A DNA stretch of 64,000 nucleotides from the NCBI RefSeq assembly GCF_003143975.1, contig NZ_QFVR01000013.1, positions 1 through 64,000 of the forward strand. Reading direction: 5' to 3'. The number at the start of each line of letters is the position of its first letter. The first letter of the stretch is position 1. Below, piece after piece: positions 17,733 to 27,155 of this stretch. The stretch is from Kurthia sibirica (GTDB lineage: Bacteria; Bacillota; Bacilli; Bacillales_A; Planococcaceae). The notes under the pieces were generated by a model. The model did no database searches and was not told where the DNA came from. It saw only the letters and a program-made list of their open reading frames with translations. The position numbers and the translations under genes were made by a program.

Positions 17733-19388
17733 ATGAGATTAAGAGAAAACGCTACCGAACAAAAATTAGCAGGTAGGTATTATACCCCAATAGATTTGGC
17801 GAATTTTATTGTTAGATGGGGGATGGATGGGACAGTAAATACAATCCTTGAGCCAAGTTGTGGAGATGGTGTATTTTTAGAAGCTTTACGACAGTACGAT
17901 GGTGATTTTGAATGTTTAGGCATTGAAATTTCTTCCGAAGAGGCTGCACTTGCTTCTGAACGATTATTACTTGATGAACGCTTTAATATTTTGGTGTCCG
18001 ACTTCTATAAATATTATAATGGTAATCATAATCGTGAAAAAAAATACGATTTCGTTGTAGGAAATCCTCCTTATATAAGGTATCAGTATTTAACAGAAGA
18101 GCAACGAGATATACAGAGTAATTTATTGATAGAAAATCAAATGAAATCAAATAAATTAATTAATGCTTGGGTTGCCTTTACTACTGCAGCTGTTAGTTTA
18201 TTAAAAAATAATTCTAAAATAGCTTTTGTAATTCCAGCAGAATTATTTCAAGTAAAATATGCTGAACAATTACGCAGTTATTTAATGCAAAACTTAAATG
18301 AAATTACTATTCTAACTTTTGATGAATTAATATTTGAAGGTATTGACCAAGAAGTTGTTGTATTATTAGGACGTAAAAATACGGATTTTGTTGGAACCCA
18401 TCAAATGAAAATATTAGAGTTTGTAAATATAAATGATTTAAATCAAAACTTTGATGAACGTAATGATCAGCAGGGTTTTCAGGATATAGATACAACGAAC
18501 GTGAAATGGACAAAATATTTTTTAAACCCTCATGAGAATAATGTTATTAGTCTACTTAGAGAATCAGAGAGTTGTATTAGCTTTGGGGATATAGCGCAAG
18601 TAGATGTAGGTATTACAACTGGGAATAACAGCTATTTTTGTGTGGACAAGGAAACGGCTACGAGCTATGATTTATTAACTATTTCAAGACCGTTAATTGC
18701 TAGAAGTGTAAATATTCCGGGTGTTACATTTGAAGAAACAGATTGGCAATGGAATGTTGAACAAGGAGCAAAAACATTTTTATTAGACTTTAATCAATTA
18801 ACAGATACACAATTAACTGAAAGACAAAGATCTTATATAGAAATTGGCGAACAAAATGAAGAAAATACGGGTTATAAATGTCGTATTAGAGAAAGATGGT
18901 ATGCAATTCCATCAATTTGGGAACCGGATGCGTTCTTTTTAAGAAGAAATTATCAATATCCTAAGTTTGTTTTAAATAATTATCATGCAGTAAGTACAGA
19001 TACTATGCATAGAGTGTCATTTCTAGTGGGAACAGACAGAAAAAAAGCTATAATTTCTTATTATAATAGTATTGCTTTTGCATTTACAGAATTAGAAGCT
19101 AGAAGTTATGGTGGAGGCGTATTAGAAATCTTGCCTAGGGAGTTAGAAAATGTAACTATCCCAAATATAAATGATTTAGTAATAGAAGAAGAAATCGTGG
19201 ATGAGTTGTTTGACAGTTTGAATACAGCAATTCGAGAAAATAATGACATAGAAGAAGTATTAGATTTGATTGACAGAACACTACTTGTAGGAAGACTAAA
19301 TATGTCAGCTGATGTTGTTAGTCAGTGTAGAAAAATTTGGCATAAATTAAAAAATAGAAGAATAAATCGTGGTATTACAGGTAATTAG
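17733..19388 (+). CDS. N6-adenine DNA methyltransferase
   Basis: The 551-aa protein has SAM-binding motif I as LEPSCGDGVF (E40 region) and the catalytic adenine-methyltransferase motif NPPY at 111-114, so it should methylate N6 of adenine in a specific DNA site. Residues 1-230 are the catalytic domain; the rest is a target-recognition-type region rich in aromatic residues. The ATG has GAGGTG upstream. It is followed after 116 bp by a 1000-aa type IIG enzyme, and both have the low G+C and codon use of imported defence cargo. It most likely protects host DNA from, or shares specificity with, that enzyme. It could instead be a stand-alone TaqI/Eco57I-type methylase. Confidence 0.85.
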   Translation: MRLRENATEQKLAGRYYTPIDLANFIVRWGMDGTVNTILEPSCGDGVFLEALRQYDGDFECLGIEISSEEAALASERLLLDERFNILVSDFYKYYNGNHNREKKYDFVVGNPPYIRYQYLTEEQRDIQSNLLIENQMKSNKLINAWVAFTTAAVSLLKNNSKIAFVIPAELFQVKYAEQLRSYLMQNLNEITILTFDELIFEGIDQEVVVLLGRKNTDFVGTHQMKILEFVNINDLNQNFDERNDQQGFQDIDTTNVKWTKYFLNPHENNVISLLRESESCISFGDIAQVDVGITTGNNSYFCVDKETATSYDLLTISRPLIARSVNIPGVTFEETDWQWNVEQGAKTFLLDFNQLTDTQLTERQRSYIEIGEQNEENTGYKCRIRERWYAIPSIWEPDAFFLRRNYQYPKFVLNNYHAVSTDTMHRVSFLVGTDRKKAIISYYNSIAFAFTELEARSYGGGVLEILPRELENVTIPNINDLVIEEEIVDELFDSLNTAIRENNDIEEVLDLIDRTLLVGRLNMSADVVSQCRKIWHKLKNRRINRGITGN

Positions 19389-19504
19389 TATTTTATCTCT
19401 TTCATTTGTTTTATACATTTGAAAGGGGTTTTTTGTTTTAAATTAACAATTCTTCCCCATTTAGATGTAAAATTAGTGAAAAATGTATTTAGGAGAGAGA
19501 TAAA

Positions 19505-22500
19505 ATGGAATTAGAGCAGTTGGTAAGGAATTTCAAAAAAAATTATCTTTTTATGAAAGATAATAAAAAAAAATATAATGAACATTCTACACGAGTTGAA
19601 TATATAGATCCTTTTTTTCAATTACTAGGTTGGGATGTATCTAATACAAACGGAAAACAACCTTCATTAAGAGATGTAATTCCAGAAAGTTATACAACTG
19701 CGACGCTTAGACCTGATTATAAATTTTCAGTTAATGGAATTTCTAAATTTTTCTTAGAGGCTAAGAAACCATCAGTGAACATTACAACCGATTTAAATGC
19801 AATTTTCCAAACAAGAAGTTATGGTTGGTCCAAAAAACATTATATATCAGTTTTAACAAATTTCGAATATTTATTGATTTTTGATGCTACTGTAGCGCCT
19901 ACGGTTTCTGATAATGAAAAGACAGGTTTGTTGAAAGTCTATCATTATGAAGAATATATTTCAAAGTGGGATGAAATTAAAGAGTTACTATCTTATGAAA
20001 ATGTAAGGAATGGAAATATTGAAAATGAGTTTTCACATTTAATTGAACAGGCATCGGCTTCTCCGATTGATGAACATTTTTTACACTTAATTAATAGTTG
20101 GCGAATCAGTATTGCTAATGATATTTATGCTAAAGATAAAAGTTTAAGCGAAACATATCTTAACGAAATTATTCAACGCTTTATAAATCAAATGATTTTC
20201 TTAAGAATTTGTGAGGATAAAAACCTACCATTATATCATAGTTTAGAGGGCAGTTTGGATAAGAATGTTAAAAGTAAATTGATGGATATTATTAAAGATG
20301 CGGATAAAAAATACAATTCAGGTATTTTTGAAGATAGTGAAATATTGGAGTTAATAGAAGGTGATACTTTAACAGAGATTATCAAAAGTTTGTATTACCC
20401 TGTTAGTCCATATGCTTTTTCAATATTGGAACCAAATATCTTAGGAGAAATTTATGAGTTATTTTTAACAGAAAAAATAACAATTAAAGAAAATAGTATT
20501 TGTTTGACTAAAAAACATTCAAGTATAAATCGTGATATAGTTACTACACCGTATGAAATTGTAAAATTAATGGTTGATAAAGCGCTGTCACCTTATTGTG
20601 AAAATAAAAGTGCAGAGGAAATATTAAACTTAAAAATTGCAGATATTTCTTGTGGGTCGGGAATATTTTTGATTGAAGTATTTGATTATCTATTAATCAA
20701 AGTACAACAATGGTATATAGAACATAATCCCAATCAGTTAGTAGAGGCAGCAAATGGAGAAAAGGTCTTAAGTATAGACTTAAAGATTAATGTATTAAAT
20801 GAGTGTATTTATGGAATAGATATAGATGCTTATGCAGTAGAAGTTTCTAAATTCAGTTTAATGTTAAAATTATTGGATGGTGAAGATGTACATTCTTTAG
20901 AAAATCGTAATTATATATTGCCAGTTTTAGATGAAAATATTAAAGTAGGAAATGCTTTAATTGATTCAGATATGTATGGAACTGACGAAGAAATGGAAAA
21001 ACGCTTGAATATTTACCCTTTTGATTGGAATTTTAGTAATAGTGATGTGGAAGAATTTGATCTAATTATAGGAAATCCACCTTATGTAACAACAGAAGAT
21101 ATGAAAGGACAATTATTAAAAGAAGAATACGAGCTTTATAAGTCTTATTATAGTTCTGCATACAAACAATTTGATAAATATTTCATTTTTATTGAACGTG
21201 CGATTGAGCATCTAAAAGAAGACGGTTCATTAGTTTATATTATTCCAAATAAATTTACGAAGATTGAATCTGGGAAGAAATTACGTGAACTTATAACAAA
21301 TAAAAAGTTATTAAAAGAGTATATTGACTTCGGTTCATTACAGTTATTTAGAGGAACTAGTAAAAATACAAAGCATCTTACTACGTATAGCTCTATTATC
21401 CATTTAAAAAAAGACAGTGAAAGTCATTTTAACTATGAGAAAGTAAGTAATAAACAAAACTGGCTTAATGAATATTTTGAAAAAGTAATAGATAATTCCT
21501 ATAAAATTGCATTAGATAGTTTAGGAGAAAAGCCATGGGTTCTCCCCACAAGTGAATCAGAACAAGTTTTACTTGAAAAAATCTTAAAAAAATCCCTAGC
21601 ATTAAATGAAGTAGCTGATATATTTAACGGTATCCAAACAAGTGCAGAAAGACCACCAGTATATTGGTTTGCTGATAATGAGATAGTTAAAGAGACTCCA
21701 ACACACTATTCAATAAGTAAAATGGATAAAATATTTGAAATTGAGAAAAATATAGTACGTCCTTTTTATAAACCTACAAAGAAAAGTGAAAAAAATTTAG
21801 GGTCATATGATGTAGTTGAAACCAATAAACATATGATCTTTCCTTACGATATAAGTGGAAAAATTTATTCTCAAGAGAAGATGCAGTCCGATTTTAATGG
21901 GACATGGGAATATCTTGAATCTAATTATGAAAAGCTAGTTCCTAAGCAAGTATCTCCAAACGGTAAAAGAGATGTACCTCATGCTACTAGCGAAAGCTGG
22001 TATCATTATGGGCGTATTCAAGCTCTTACAAGATTTATTGATAGACCTAAACTGATAGTAGGGGTACTATCAAGCAAGCCTTTTTACTATTTAGACAATG
22101 AAGATATGTTAATTGCCTCTGGAGGTACAGCAGGTTACTGTGCCATTTCTCAAAAGGAAAATTCTGATTATGCAATTGAATTTTTACAAGCAGTTCTTAG
22201 TCATCCTTTAATAGAATGGGTTATTTCTATGACAGCAAGTGAGTTTGATAACGGTTTTTACGCTAGAGGTACAGCGTTGTTGAGGAATTTACCAATAGTG
22301 AAGATTGATTTTGAGAATAAAGATGATTTAGAAAAGTATACTAATATAGTGAATTTAAGTAGAGAAATTTATACTTTAAATAATAAATTATCAAATAAAT
22401 TAGATAGTAAAACTAAAAAGATTTTGGAAGGTGATAAATTCTCAAAAATAAAAAAAATCCAAGCAATAGTCTGGAAACTTTATGAAGTAACTGAAGATGA

Positions 22501-22507
22501 AATTTAA
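19505..22507 (+). CDS. type IIG restriction-modification enzyme (Eco57I-like)
   Basis: A 1000-aa single-chain restriction-methylation protein. The N-terminal PD-(D/E)xK nuclease shows D71 in LRPDYKF and E86-x-K88 in LEAKKPS. A helical linker follows, then an N6-adenine methyltransferase with motif I DISCGSGIF (from D380) and motif IV NPPY at 524-527, and a C-terminal target-recognition region. Such enzymes methylate one strand and cut outside the site, and the accompanying methyltransferase at 17733 could complete protection. The ATG follows AGGAGAGA. A strong convergent terminator lies after it. It is full length and appears intact. Confident in class; recognition site unknown. Confidence 0.9.
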   Translation: MELEQLVRNFKKNYLFMKDNKKKYNEHSTRVEYIDPFFQLLGWDVSNTNGKQPSLRDVIPESYTTATLRPDYKFSVNGISKFFLEAKKPSVNITTDLNAIFQTRSYGWSKKHYISVLTNFEYLLIFDATVAPTVSDNEKTGLLKVYHYEEYISKWDEIKELLSYENVRNGNIENEFSHLIEQASASPIDEHFLHLINSWRISIANDIYAKDKSLSETYLNEIIQRFINQMIFLRICEDKNLPLYHSLEGSLDKNVKSKLMDIIKDADKKYNSGIFEDSEILELIEGDTLTEIIKSLYYPVSPYAFSILEPNILGEIYELFLTEKITIKENSICLTKKHSSINRDIVTTPYEIVKLMVDKALSPYCENKSAEEILNLKIADISCGSGIFLIEVFDYLLIKVQQWYIEHNPNQLVEAANGEKVLSIDLKINVLNECIYGIDIDAYAVEVSKFSLMLKLLDGEDVHSLENRNYILPVLDENIKVGNALIDSDMYGTDEEMEKRLNIYPFDWNFSNSDVEEFDLIIGNPPYVTTEDMKGQLLKEEYELYKSYYSSAYKQFDKYFIFIERAIEHLKEDGSLVYIIPNKFTKIESGKKLRELITNKKLLKEYIDFGSLQLFRGTSKNTKHLTTYSSIIHLKKDSESHFNYEKVSNKQNWLNEYFEKVIDNSYKIALDSLGEKPWVLPTSESEQVLLEKILKKSLALNEVADIFNGIQTSAERPPVYWFADNEIVKETPTHYSISKMDKIFEIEKNIVRPFYKPTKKSEKNLGSYDVVETNKHMIFPYDISGKIYSQEKMQSDFNGTWEYLESNYEKLVPKQVSPNGKRDVPHATSESWYHYGRIQALTRFIDRPKLIVGVLSSKPFYYLDNEDMLIASGGTAGYCAISQKENSDYAIEFLQAVLSHPLIEWVISMTASEFDNGFYARGTALLRNLPIVKIDFENKDDLEKYTNIVNLSREIYTLNNKLSNKLDSKTKKILEGDKFSKIKKIQAIVWKLYEVTEDEI

Positions 22508-22512
22508 TAGAT

Positions 22513-22556
22513 GAAAAGGTAACGGTAAATGCTTAAACATTTACTGTTACCTTTTC
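22513..22556. terminator. bidirectional terminator between convergent genes
   Basis: GAAAAGGTAACGGTAAATG pairs with CATTTACTGTTACCTTTTC across a CTTAAA loop with one mismatch. It serves the type IIG gene (+) and the HEPN gene (-), whose stop codon it overlaps. Confidence 0.85.
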
Positions 22557-23253
22557 AGTTTGCTAAATAGCTTTCATCAAGTGCTGCGTCAATAATCATA
22601 TCTTTGAAAGTTTCCATTAGTGTGAGTATATCATCATATAATATTAAAAAATTAGATTTAGTTTGTTTTTCCATATCTAAATTATAGTTAGTTGTATCTA
22701 AATAGCTATAATATTCACCATGAGCTATTTTATTTCGAATATTAAGTAAGTTTGCATCTATAAGATTATCTTTTGTTTGAAACTGTGTAATATCAAGACT
22801 AAGACTTAATAATATTTCTTCTAATACTTCATAGTTCAAATTACTTTGAGTATTAATAAGGTGATTACCTTTAGTGTTTACAAGGAAAATTTCTTCATTT
22901 TCTTTTGAAAAAGTTTCATAAAGCTCTAAGAATTTACTTTTTTTTGTAGAATGCTTTATTTCTAATATGTTTTTAGTAAAATGTAAAATCTTAAAACAAT
23001 TTTTAAAATCGGACAAAATATATTTTTTTTTGTTTAAATAATCCAAATAACTGATAGAAGAAGTTTTGATAAAACCCTCCCAATGTGAATATAAAGTAGT
23101 AGTTGCTACCTTTAAATTAAAGTTTAATGTTTCTCCAGTAGAACCATCAATATTTGACCTAGCAATCGTTAATTCTTTCTTACGCCAAGTAAAATCTTTA
23201 TCTAATCTTTTTTGTAATTTTTCAAGGGGATTTTTAGTATTTTCAGAGCTCAT
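22555..23253 (-). CDS. MAE_28990/MAE_18760-type HEPN protein, likely RNase partner
   Basis: The 232-aa protein carries the HEPN signature RNKIAH (R-x4-H) near residue 175 within an alpha-helical protein, a motif typical of HEPN ribonucleases used in defence and toxin-antitoxin systems. The N-terminal region with LYSHWEGFI is characteristic of the MAE_28990/MAE_18760 subgroup. The ATG at 23253 follows AGGAG and lies inside the last codons of the DUF262 gene, an overlap of 11 bp that implies co-translation. Together they form a two-gene defence unit next to the restriction genes. The role is inferred from the family. Confidence 0.75.
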   Translation of the reverse strand: MSSENTKNPLEKLQKRLDKDFTWRKKELTIARSNIDGSTGETLNFNLKVATTTLYSHWEGFIKTSSISYLDYLNKKKYILSDFKNCFKILHFTKNILEIKHSTKKSKFLELYETFSKENEEIFLVNTKGNHLINTQSNLNYEVLEEILLSLSLDITQFQTKDNLIDANLLNIRNKIAHGEYYSYLDTTNYNLDMEKQTKSNFLILYDDILTLMETFKDMIIDAALDESYLAN

Positions 23254-24358
23254 CTAGAAAATACTCCTGACTAAGTTGGGCAAATATTTTAAGGCGGGAA
23301 AGAGAACGAATTCCTAATTGACTAGTAGTGTCTTTATACACGTCTAGATTATAAATGTTTTTTATGAATTTAATTAGTTCTTCTTTATCTAATGCATTAT
23401 ATGCGTTTAAATTTTCACTTAAACCTATTGTTAATAATTCAAATGAAGAAACAGAAAATCCGCCAGTAAATTTATCTTTAGAGGTATCAAATTTTTTAAA
23501 GCTATTTTCGTCTAAAGTAGTATTAAGTAAATTAAAGGTTTCTCTGAAAATTCTTCCTTCTTCCTCATAATTAAAATTTTCTAATTTCATCAACTCAATC
23601 ATTGAATCTGTAAGGAATTCCCTCATATCGTCAGAACCCTTAACTGTACTAAGATTAATATTTCTATATACAAAGAATCTTAGGGCTATTTCCATGTCAT
23701 CACGTTCATTTAGTTGTCTAGTTGTTAAAGGTAAAGTTGCTAGGAAGTTAGGATCAGTACTTAACTCAGATATCCAAGTATAAAAATCTTTATTTGTCAT
23801 AATCATTAGACAATTTCGAATTTCTTGATCAGAAAGTGCAGAACCACCAGTATTTAATCTTTGAAACAATTCATATTTGGCATCTTCATCGCTACCTTTT
23901 TTAATAATTTTAACATCCATTTTCGAACGTTTAAAATCTATTCTTTGTTCGGAAGTGAATGAATTTTCTAAATCAGTTTCATCATCCCATTTCTTCCCTT
24001 GTAGTGAGGGTAAAAATTTAGTTCCTTGTAATGATGAAGGAGTTTTTATTTCATCATTTGAATCTTCTAATATTCCAATGAATTCAAAGATAGTTGATAG
24101 ACGTTGTAAACCATCGATGACATCCCATATTCCCTTATCACTTCGTGCAACGAAAATAGAAGGAACTGGTATGCCTAATAAAATGGATTCAATAAAACTA
24201 GATTTTTGAGCATCAGTCCATCTAAAAAAACGTTGGAAATCAGGTTGGAGGTGTAGTTCCTTATCTTTGTACATATTAATCAATTCCCCTAAAGACATTG
24301 GATAACCATCGGTATGTATCTCTTTGGATTTTTCATCAATTTCAGTTTGTAGAGTCAT
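23243..24358 (-). CDS. DUF262 (GmrSD-N/ParB-like) defence protein
   Basis: The 371-aa protein has the DUF262 hallmarks: QPDFQRFFRW, then SFIESILLGIPVPSIFV, then the nucleotide-binding IDGLQRLST motif near residue 80. The fold is that of ParB/Srx-type NTP-using domains found in the GmrS part of GmrSD restriction enzymes. Unlike GmrSD there is no C-terminal HNH DUF1524 domain in this chain, and the effector function is probably supplied by the overlapping HEPN gene downstream. The ATG has a GAGG site. The intergenic region upstream (24359-24503) is AT-rich with no gene. Likely anti-phage function, by family and partnership. Confidence 0.8.
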   Translation of the reverse strand: MTLQTEIDEKSKEIHTDGYPMSLGELINMYKDKELHLQPDFQRFFRWTDAQKSSFIESILLGIPVPSIFVARSDKGIWDVIDGLQRLSTIFEFIGILEDSNDEIKTPSSLQGTKFLPSLQGKKWDDETDLENSFTSEQRIDFKRSKMDVKIIKKGSDEDAKYELFQRLNTGGSALSDQEIRNCLMIMTNKDFYTWISELSTDPNFLATLPLTTRQLNERDDMEIALRFFVYRNINLSTVKGSDDMREFLTDSMIELMKLENFNYEEEGRIFRETFNLLNTTLDENSFKKFDTSKDKFTGGFSVSSFELLTIGLSENLNAYNALDKEELIKFIKNIYNLDVYKDTTSQLGIRSLSRLKIFAQLSQEYFLDEL

Positions 24359-24503
24359 GTTAAAACCTCGTTTTCTTTGTTATTTTGAATATGAATATAC
24401 ACTTATAATCATACGTCTAATTTTACAGAAAATCACCAAAAATATGATTAACTTTAGGTGGCTTGATAAGTGTAAGAACTTTCTGTTTCTAAACCTATAC
24501 TTT

Positions 24504-24533
24504 AAGGACACCTGATTTTAGGTGTCCTTTTTG
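24504..24533 (+). terminator. intrinsic terminator at the end of the defence cargo
   Basis: AAGGACACCT-GATTT-TAGGTGTCCTT followed by TTTTGG. It is oriented for rightward transcription although no rightward gene is visible just upstream. It may protect the defence genes' promoter or be left over from a lost gene. Confidence 0.65.
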
Positions 24534-24591
24534 GTTTTAAAATTCAATTGACTAACAATATAAACGTTTATTAATATAAAGCGGTTTTAAA

Positions 24592-24622
24592 ACCATACAT
24601 ATATACATATACGCATATATGC
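24592..24622. repeat. palindromic ATATGCGTATA repeat beside the recombinase gene
   Basis: The stretch contains CATATACGCATATATGC and overlapping CATATA units directly next to the recombinase stop codon at 24624. Its reverse complement shares a 16-bp exact match with the palindromic region at 6549-6584. Position beside a tyrosine recombinase makes a core recombination or resolution site possible. Confidence 0.5.
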
Positions 24623-24623
24623 A

Positions 24624-25748
24624 CTAATCTAAGTGTTCACCTAATGTTGAACTGCTCCATGAATTAATTGCATTGTTGGTTCTTGCCTGTACCTTCTCTA
24701 AATAAATCATGGTCGTATCAATTTTTTCGTGACCGAGTGAGCGCATAATATCGTAAATATCGACTTTATTCATGTGCGAAATGATAGCGAACGCATGACG
24801 AAAACTGTGAGCCGTTACTTGCACATCAGATTCCAATGTGACGTTTTCGGTGATGATTTTCTTTAAAGCCTGTGACAAATACGAAGGTGAAAAAGCTCGG
24901 TTATTACGTGTAACAAAAAGTGGTTCTAACTTATTATCTGGATGAATCGGTGAAAGTTTATATGATTTTCGATAATGACGTATCTTATTTAAGACACCTT
25001 CTTTAATCGGTATATCGCGTCTTTTATTCCCTTTACCGACAACTTCTAAATAGTAGCCACCATTAATCCAATCTTCTTTTACAGAGTTGACAGTGAGCTT
25101 ACAAAGTTCTTCATTTCGTAACCCTGTTGTTACGAGGGTTAATACGATGGTGTAATAGCGTAAATCTACTTTTCTAAGTGTATCTAAGATACGAGTTGTT
25201 TCAATACTGCCTAAATCTCGATTCGGGCGATCATCGGAACGAACGCTGGCTACACGCAATCCAGTGGACGCATTATAGGGACTATAACCCGATTCAAATA
25301 AGAAGGTGAAGAAAGATTTAATAATTGTCGTCTTTCGTGATAGCGTAGCAGGGGAATACTGCTTACCTGTTTGTACATACGGACTTTTCGTAACGAGCCA
25401 ATCTTGGTAACGTCTAAGGTGACGCGGTTCGATTAATTTCAGTAGCGAATTATCGGGTGCTGCTTGAATATCAAATTGAATGTCATCTGCATAGGTTAAT
25501 AAATTCGAGATGAACTGCTTTAGTTCCCGTTCGTATTCGTATTTAGTTCGGTCATTCTTTTCTTTTGTTGTATCAACATTTTTACGCTGATGAATGTACC
25601 AGTAAATCATATCTAAATCGGTGAATCCATCGAACTTAGACTGATTCAAACGTTCATTTTCGTCTTGGATTTCTTGTAGCTTATCGTAATTTTCTTGGTT
25701 AAAGAGTGCTACTTCATAAGTAGTTTCATTTGATACGATTTCTTTCAT
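24624..25748 (-). CDS. tyrosine recombinase (XerC/D-type integrase)
   Basis: I chose the ATG at 25748 because AGGAG lies nine bases before it; the GTG at 25757 abuts the same site. The 374-aa protein has an N-terminal SAM-like core-binding domain and a complete catalytic set: R211 in TGLRNEE, K242 in GKGNKRR, H314-x2-R317 in AHSFRH, H340 in LGHEKI and the nucleophile Y349 in MIYLE. It should carry out site-specific strand exchange, for plasmid multimer resolution or for integration/excision of the element. The AT-palindromic repeat at 24592-24622 adjoins its 3' end. Its partner site and directionality factor are not obvious. Confidence 0.9.
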   Translation of the reverse strand: MKEIVSNETTYEVALFNQENYDKLQEIQDENERLNQSKFDGFTDLDMIYWYIHQRKNVDTTKEKNDRTKYEYERELKQFISNLLTYADDIQFDIQAAPDNSLLKLIEPRHLRRYQDWLVTKSPYVQTGKQYSPATLSRKTTIIKSFFTFLFESGYSPYNASTGLRVASVRSDDRPNRDLGSIETTRILDTLRKVDLRYYTIVLTLVTTGLRNEELCKLTVNSVKEDWINGGYYLEVVGKGNKRRDIPIKEGVLNKIRHYRKSYKLSPIHPDNKLEPLFVTRNNRAFSPSYLSQALKKIITENVTLESDVQVTAHSFRHAFAIISHMNKVDIYDIMRSLGHEKIDTTMIYLEKVQARTNNAINSWSSSTLGEHLD

Positions 25749-25813
25749 TCTATTCACTCCTATTTTATATATATATATTGGTGAAGTTGTTATATTTAGT
25801 ATACGACATTCTC

Positions 25814-25849
25814 AAAAATTAAGGCGGTCAAATGACCGCCTTAATTTTT
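25814..25849 (-). terminator. strong terminator of the 25848 gene
   Basis: AAAATTAAGGCGGTCA-AA-TGACCGCCTTAATTTTT, perfectly paired. It ends at the stop codon of the coiled-coil gene on the minus strand and separates it from the recombinase gene. Confidence 0.9.
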
Positions 25850-26543
25850 AAGCTAATAGCTTTTCGATGAATTTTTCTTCGCTTGTATTTTTTGTTGGAT
25901 AGTGTGGAGAAACAAAGAATTCACCGTTTGAATCGACTTCGAAAGCGACTTTTCGCAAGCCTTTAACAAAGAAGAAAATCGGCTTTTTGTCCCACTGTTG
26001 GACTAAACCGTCCTTTAGAAGTTCTTCCGATTTAGCCGATAAAACTTGGTCCTTCGATTGTTCCTCAATCTTTTCTAAATAAGCGATTTTCTTTCTTAAT
26101 TTGGTGATATCAGCTCCGTATGTGCGTAACTTCACCTCTTTGTTTCGCTTATTTTCTTGCTTATTAAACTCATTTTTTTCGATAAGTTTTTCTAATTTAT
26201 CTTTAAAATAAGCGAGATTATTAACAGACGTTTTTGCTCCGATATTCGCATATTCACTCTTGCCAATAACGTGCATATCTTTTAGTAGCGAGTTATTTTC
26301 CTTCACTTTTTCGACTTTTTCTAATTTAGCAATTGCACCTTTTTGTTCTTCAATTTGTTCATGCAATTTTCGTGCTTTTTCATGTTTACGCATAACACCA
26401 GAGTAAATATTTCTACGTCTGATAATATTCGGTTGACCGAAAGGAATCGCTTTAGATTCTTTAGTTGCTTCGTCCATTGTGCGAGTATATTCTTCTTCTA
26501 ATGTTTCTAATTTTACCTGTGCATAGTCTAATTTTGTTAGCAT
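25848..26543 (-). CDS. coiled-coil hypothetical protein
   Basis: The Met at 26543 (MLTKLDYAQV) is preceded by GGAACTCGA, a modest site; an in-frame TTG 12 codons upstream has none. The 231-aa product is charged and helical, with heptad-rich segments (residues about 10-90 and 110-160) and a C-terminal beta-type region KPIFFFVKGLRKVAFEVDSNG. No signal or membrane segment and no family recognised. It stands alone between two terminators, divergent from nothing, in the maintenance region. A DNA-binding or structural plasmid protein is possible, without direct evidence. Confidence 0.7.
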   Translation of the reverse strand: MLTKLDYAQVKLETLEEEYTRTMDEATKESKAIPFGQPNIIRRRNIYSGVMRKHEKARKLHEQIEEQKGAIAKLEKVEKVKENNSLLKDMHVIGKSEYANIGAKTSVNNLAYFKDKLEKLIEKNEFNKQENKRNKEVKLRTYGADITKLRKKIAYLEKIEEQSKDQVLSAKSEELLKDGLVQQWDKKPIFFFVKGLRKVAFEVDSNGEFFVSPHYPTKNTSEEKFIEKLLA

Positions 26544-26600
26544 TCGAGTTCCAACTTTCTGTTTTTTATTTATTTTCAAATGAAGAACTGTTGCGTAAGC

Positions 26601-26631
26601 AAAAAAAGAGCAACCTTTACGGTTACTCTTT
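26601..26631 (-). terminator. terminator after the winged-helix gene
   Basis: On the minus strand AAAGAGTAACC-GTAAA-GGTTGCTCTTT followed by a T-run; 55 bp downstream of the stop codon at 26687. Confidence 0.8.
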
Positions 26632-26686
26632 AAATAGTTTGGTTATTGTAGCTTCATTTTGATCAAACTTTATTTCAAACCAACAG

Positions 26687-27130
26687 TTATTGAATTTTAT
26701 ACAAATCGAATAGTCGTTTATTTTCACTTTCGCTTAACAAAACAGCACCATTTTTATAGACGAATTCCTTTTCTAATTTGGGATTTTCAATTTTAGACAT
26801 AATCATTTTGGCTTTTAAACGTAAGATACCATTTTCTACTTTTGCTCCTTTTAAAGCAACATGAGGAAGTATTATATAGACGTTTGTTTGACCGCTTTTC
26901 GCAATCGCAATAAAACGATACGTAATTAATCGACTAGTGATTTTAGCGATTGTTTGTCTAGTTAAATTTAATTCATTGGCTAAACAACTTTGACTAATAA
27001 TAATTGAATTTAGTTTAGAATCGTGTTCAGTGACAACTTTATCTCCTTTTGTTGTCTTACTTAGTGATTCTACCAAATAGGTAAGTAGGTCTTTTTCATT
27101 TTGATTTAGTAAATTGTTATATTCATTCAT
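26687..27130 (-). CDS. winged-helix / MarR-like DNA-binding protein
   Basis: The 147-aa protein has a clear helix-turn-helix (SQSCLANELNLTRQTIAKITSRL, residues about 48-70) followed by a beta-wing-like segment (FIAIAKSGQTNVYIILP), typical of winged-helix regulators and of some plasmid replication-control proteins. The remainder is helical. The ATG follows AGGAGG. It is the last gene of a minus-strand group with the Api92-like protein 25 bp upstream. Target unknown; local control of this gene group or of replication is plausible. Confidence 0.7.
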   Translation of the reverse strand: MNEYNNLLNQNEKDLLTYLVESLSKTTKGDKVVTEHDSKLNSIIISQSCLANELNLTRQTIAKITSRLITYRFIAIAKSGQTNVYIILPHVALKGAKVENGILRLKAKMIMSKIENPKLEKEFVYKNGAVLLSESENKRLFDLYKIQ

Positions 27131-27155
27131 ATATTATAAATACCTCCTTCTATTT

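Noticed and set aside
17733-22507. BREX or type I restriction system
   Set aside because: No PglZ, BrxC, HsdR or HsdS gene is present. Fusion of nuclease and methyltransferase in the 1000-aa protein fits type IIG.
24324-24515. Plus-strand 63-codon frame before the recombinase
   Set aside because: It overlaps the 5' end of the DUF262 gene antisense, has no ribosome-binding site and an erratic composition, although a terminator follows it.
24592-24622. dif or attP site of the recombinase
   Set aside because: Only as a firm call: no 11-bp XerC/XerD-like arms are recognisable and no integration junction is visible, so it is kept as a repeat with a hypothesis.
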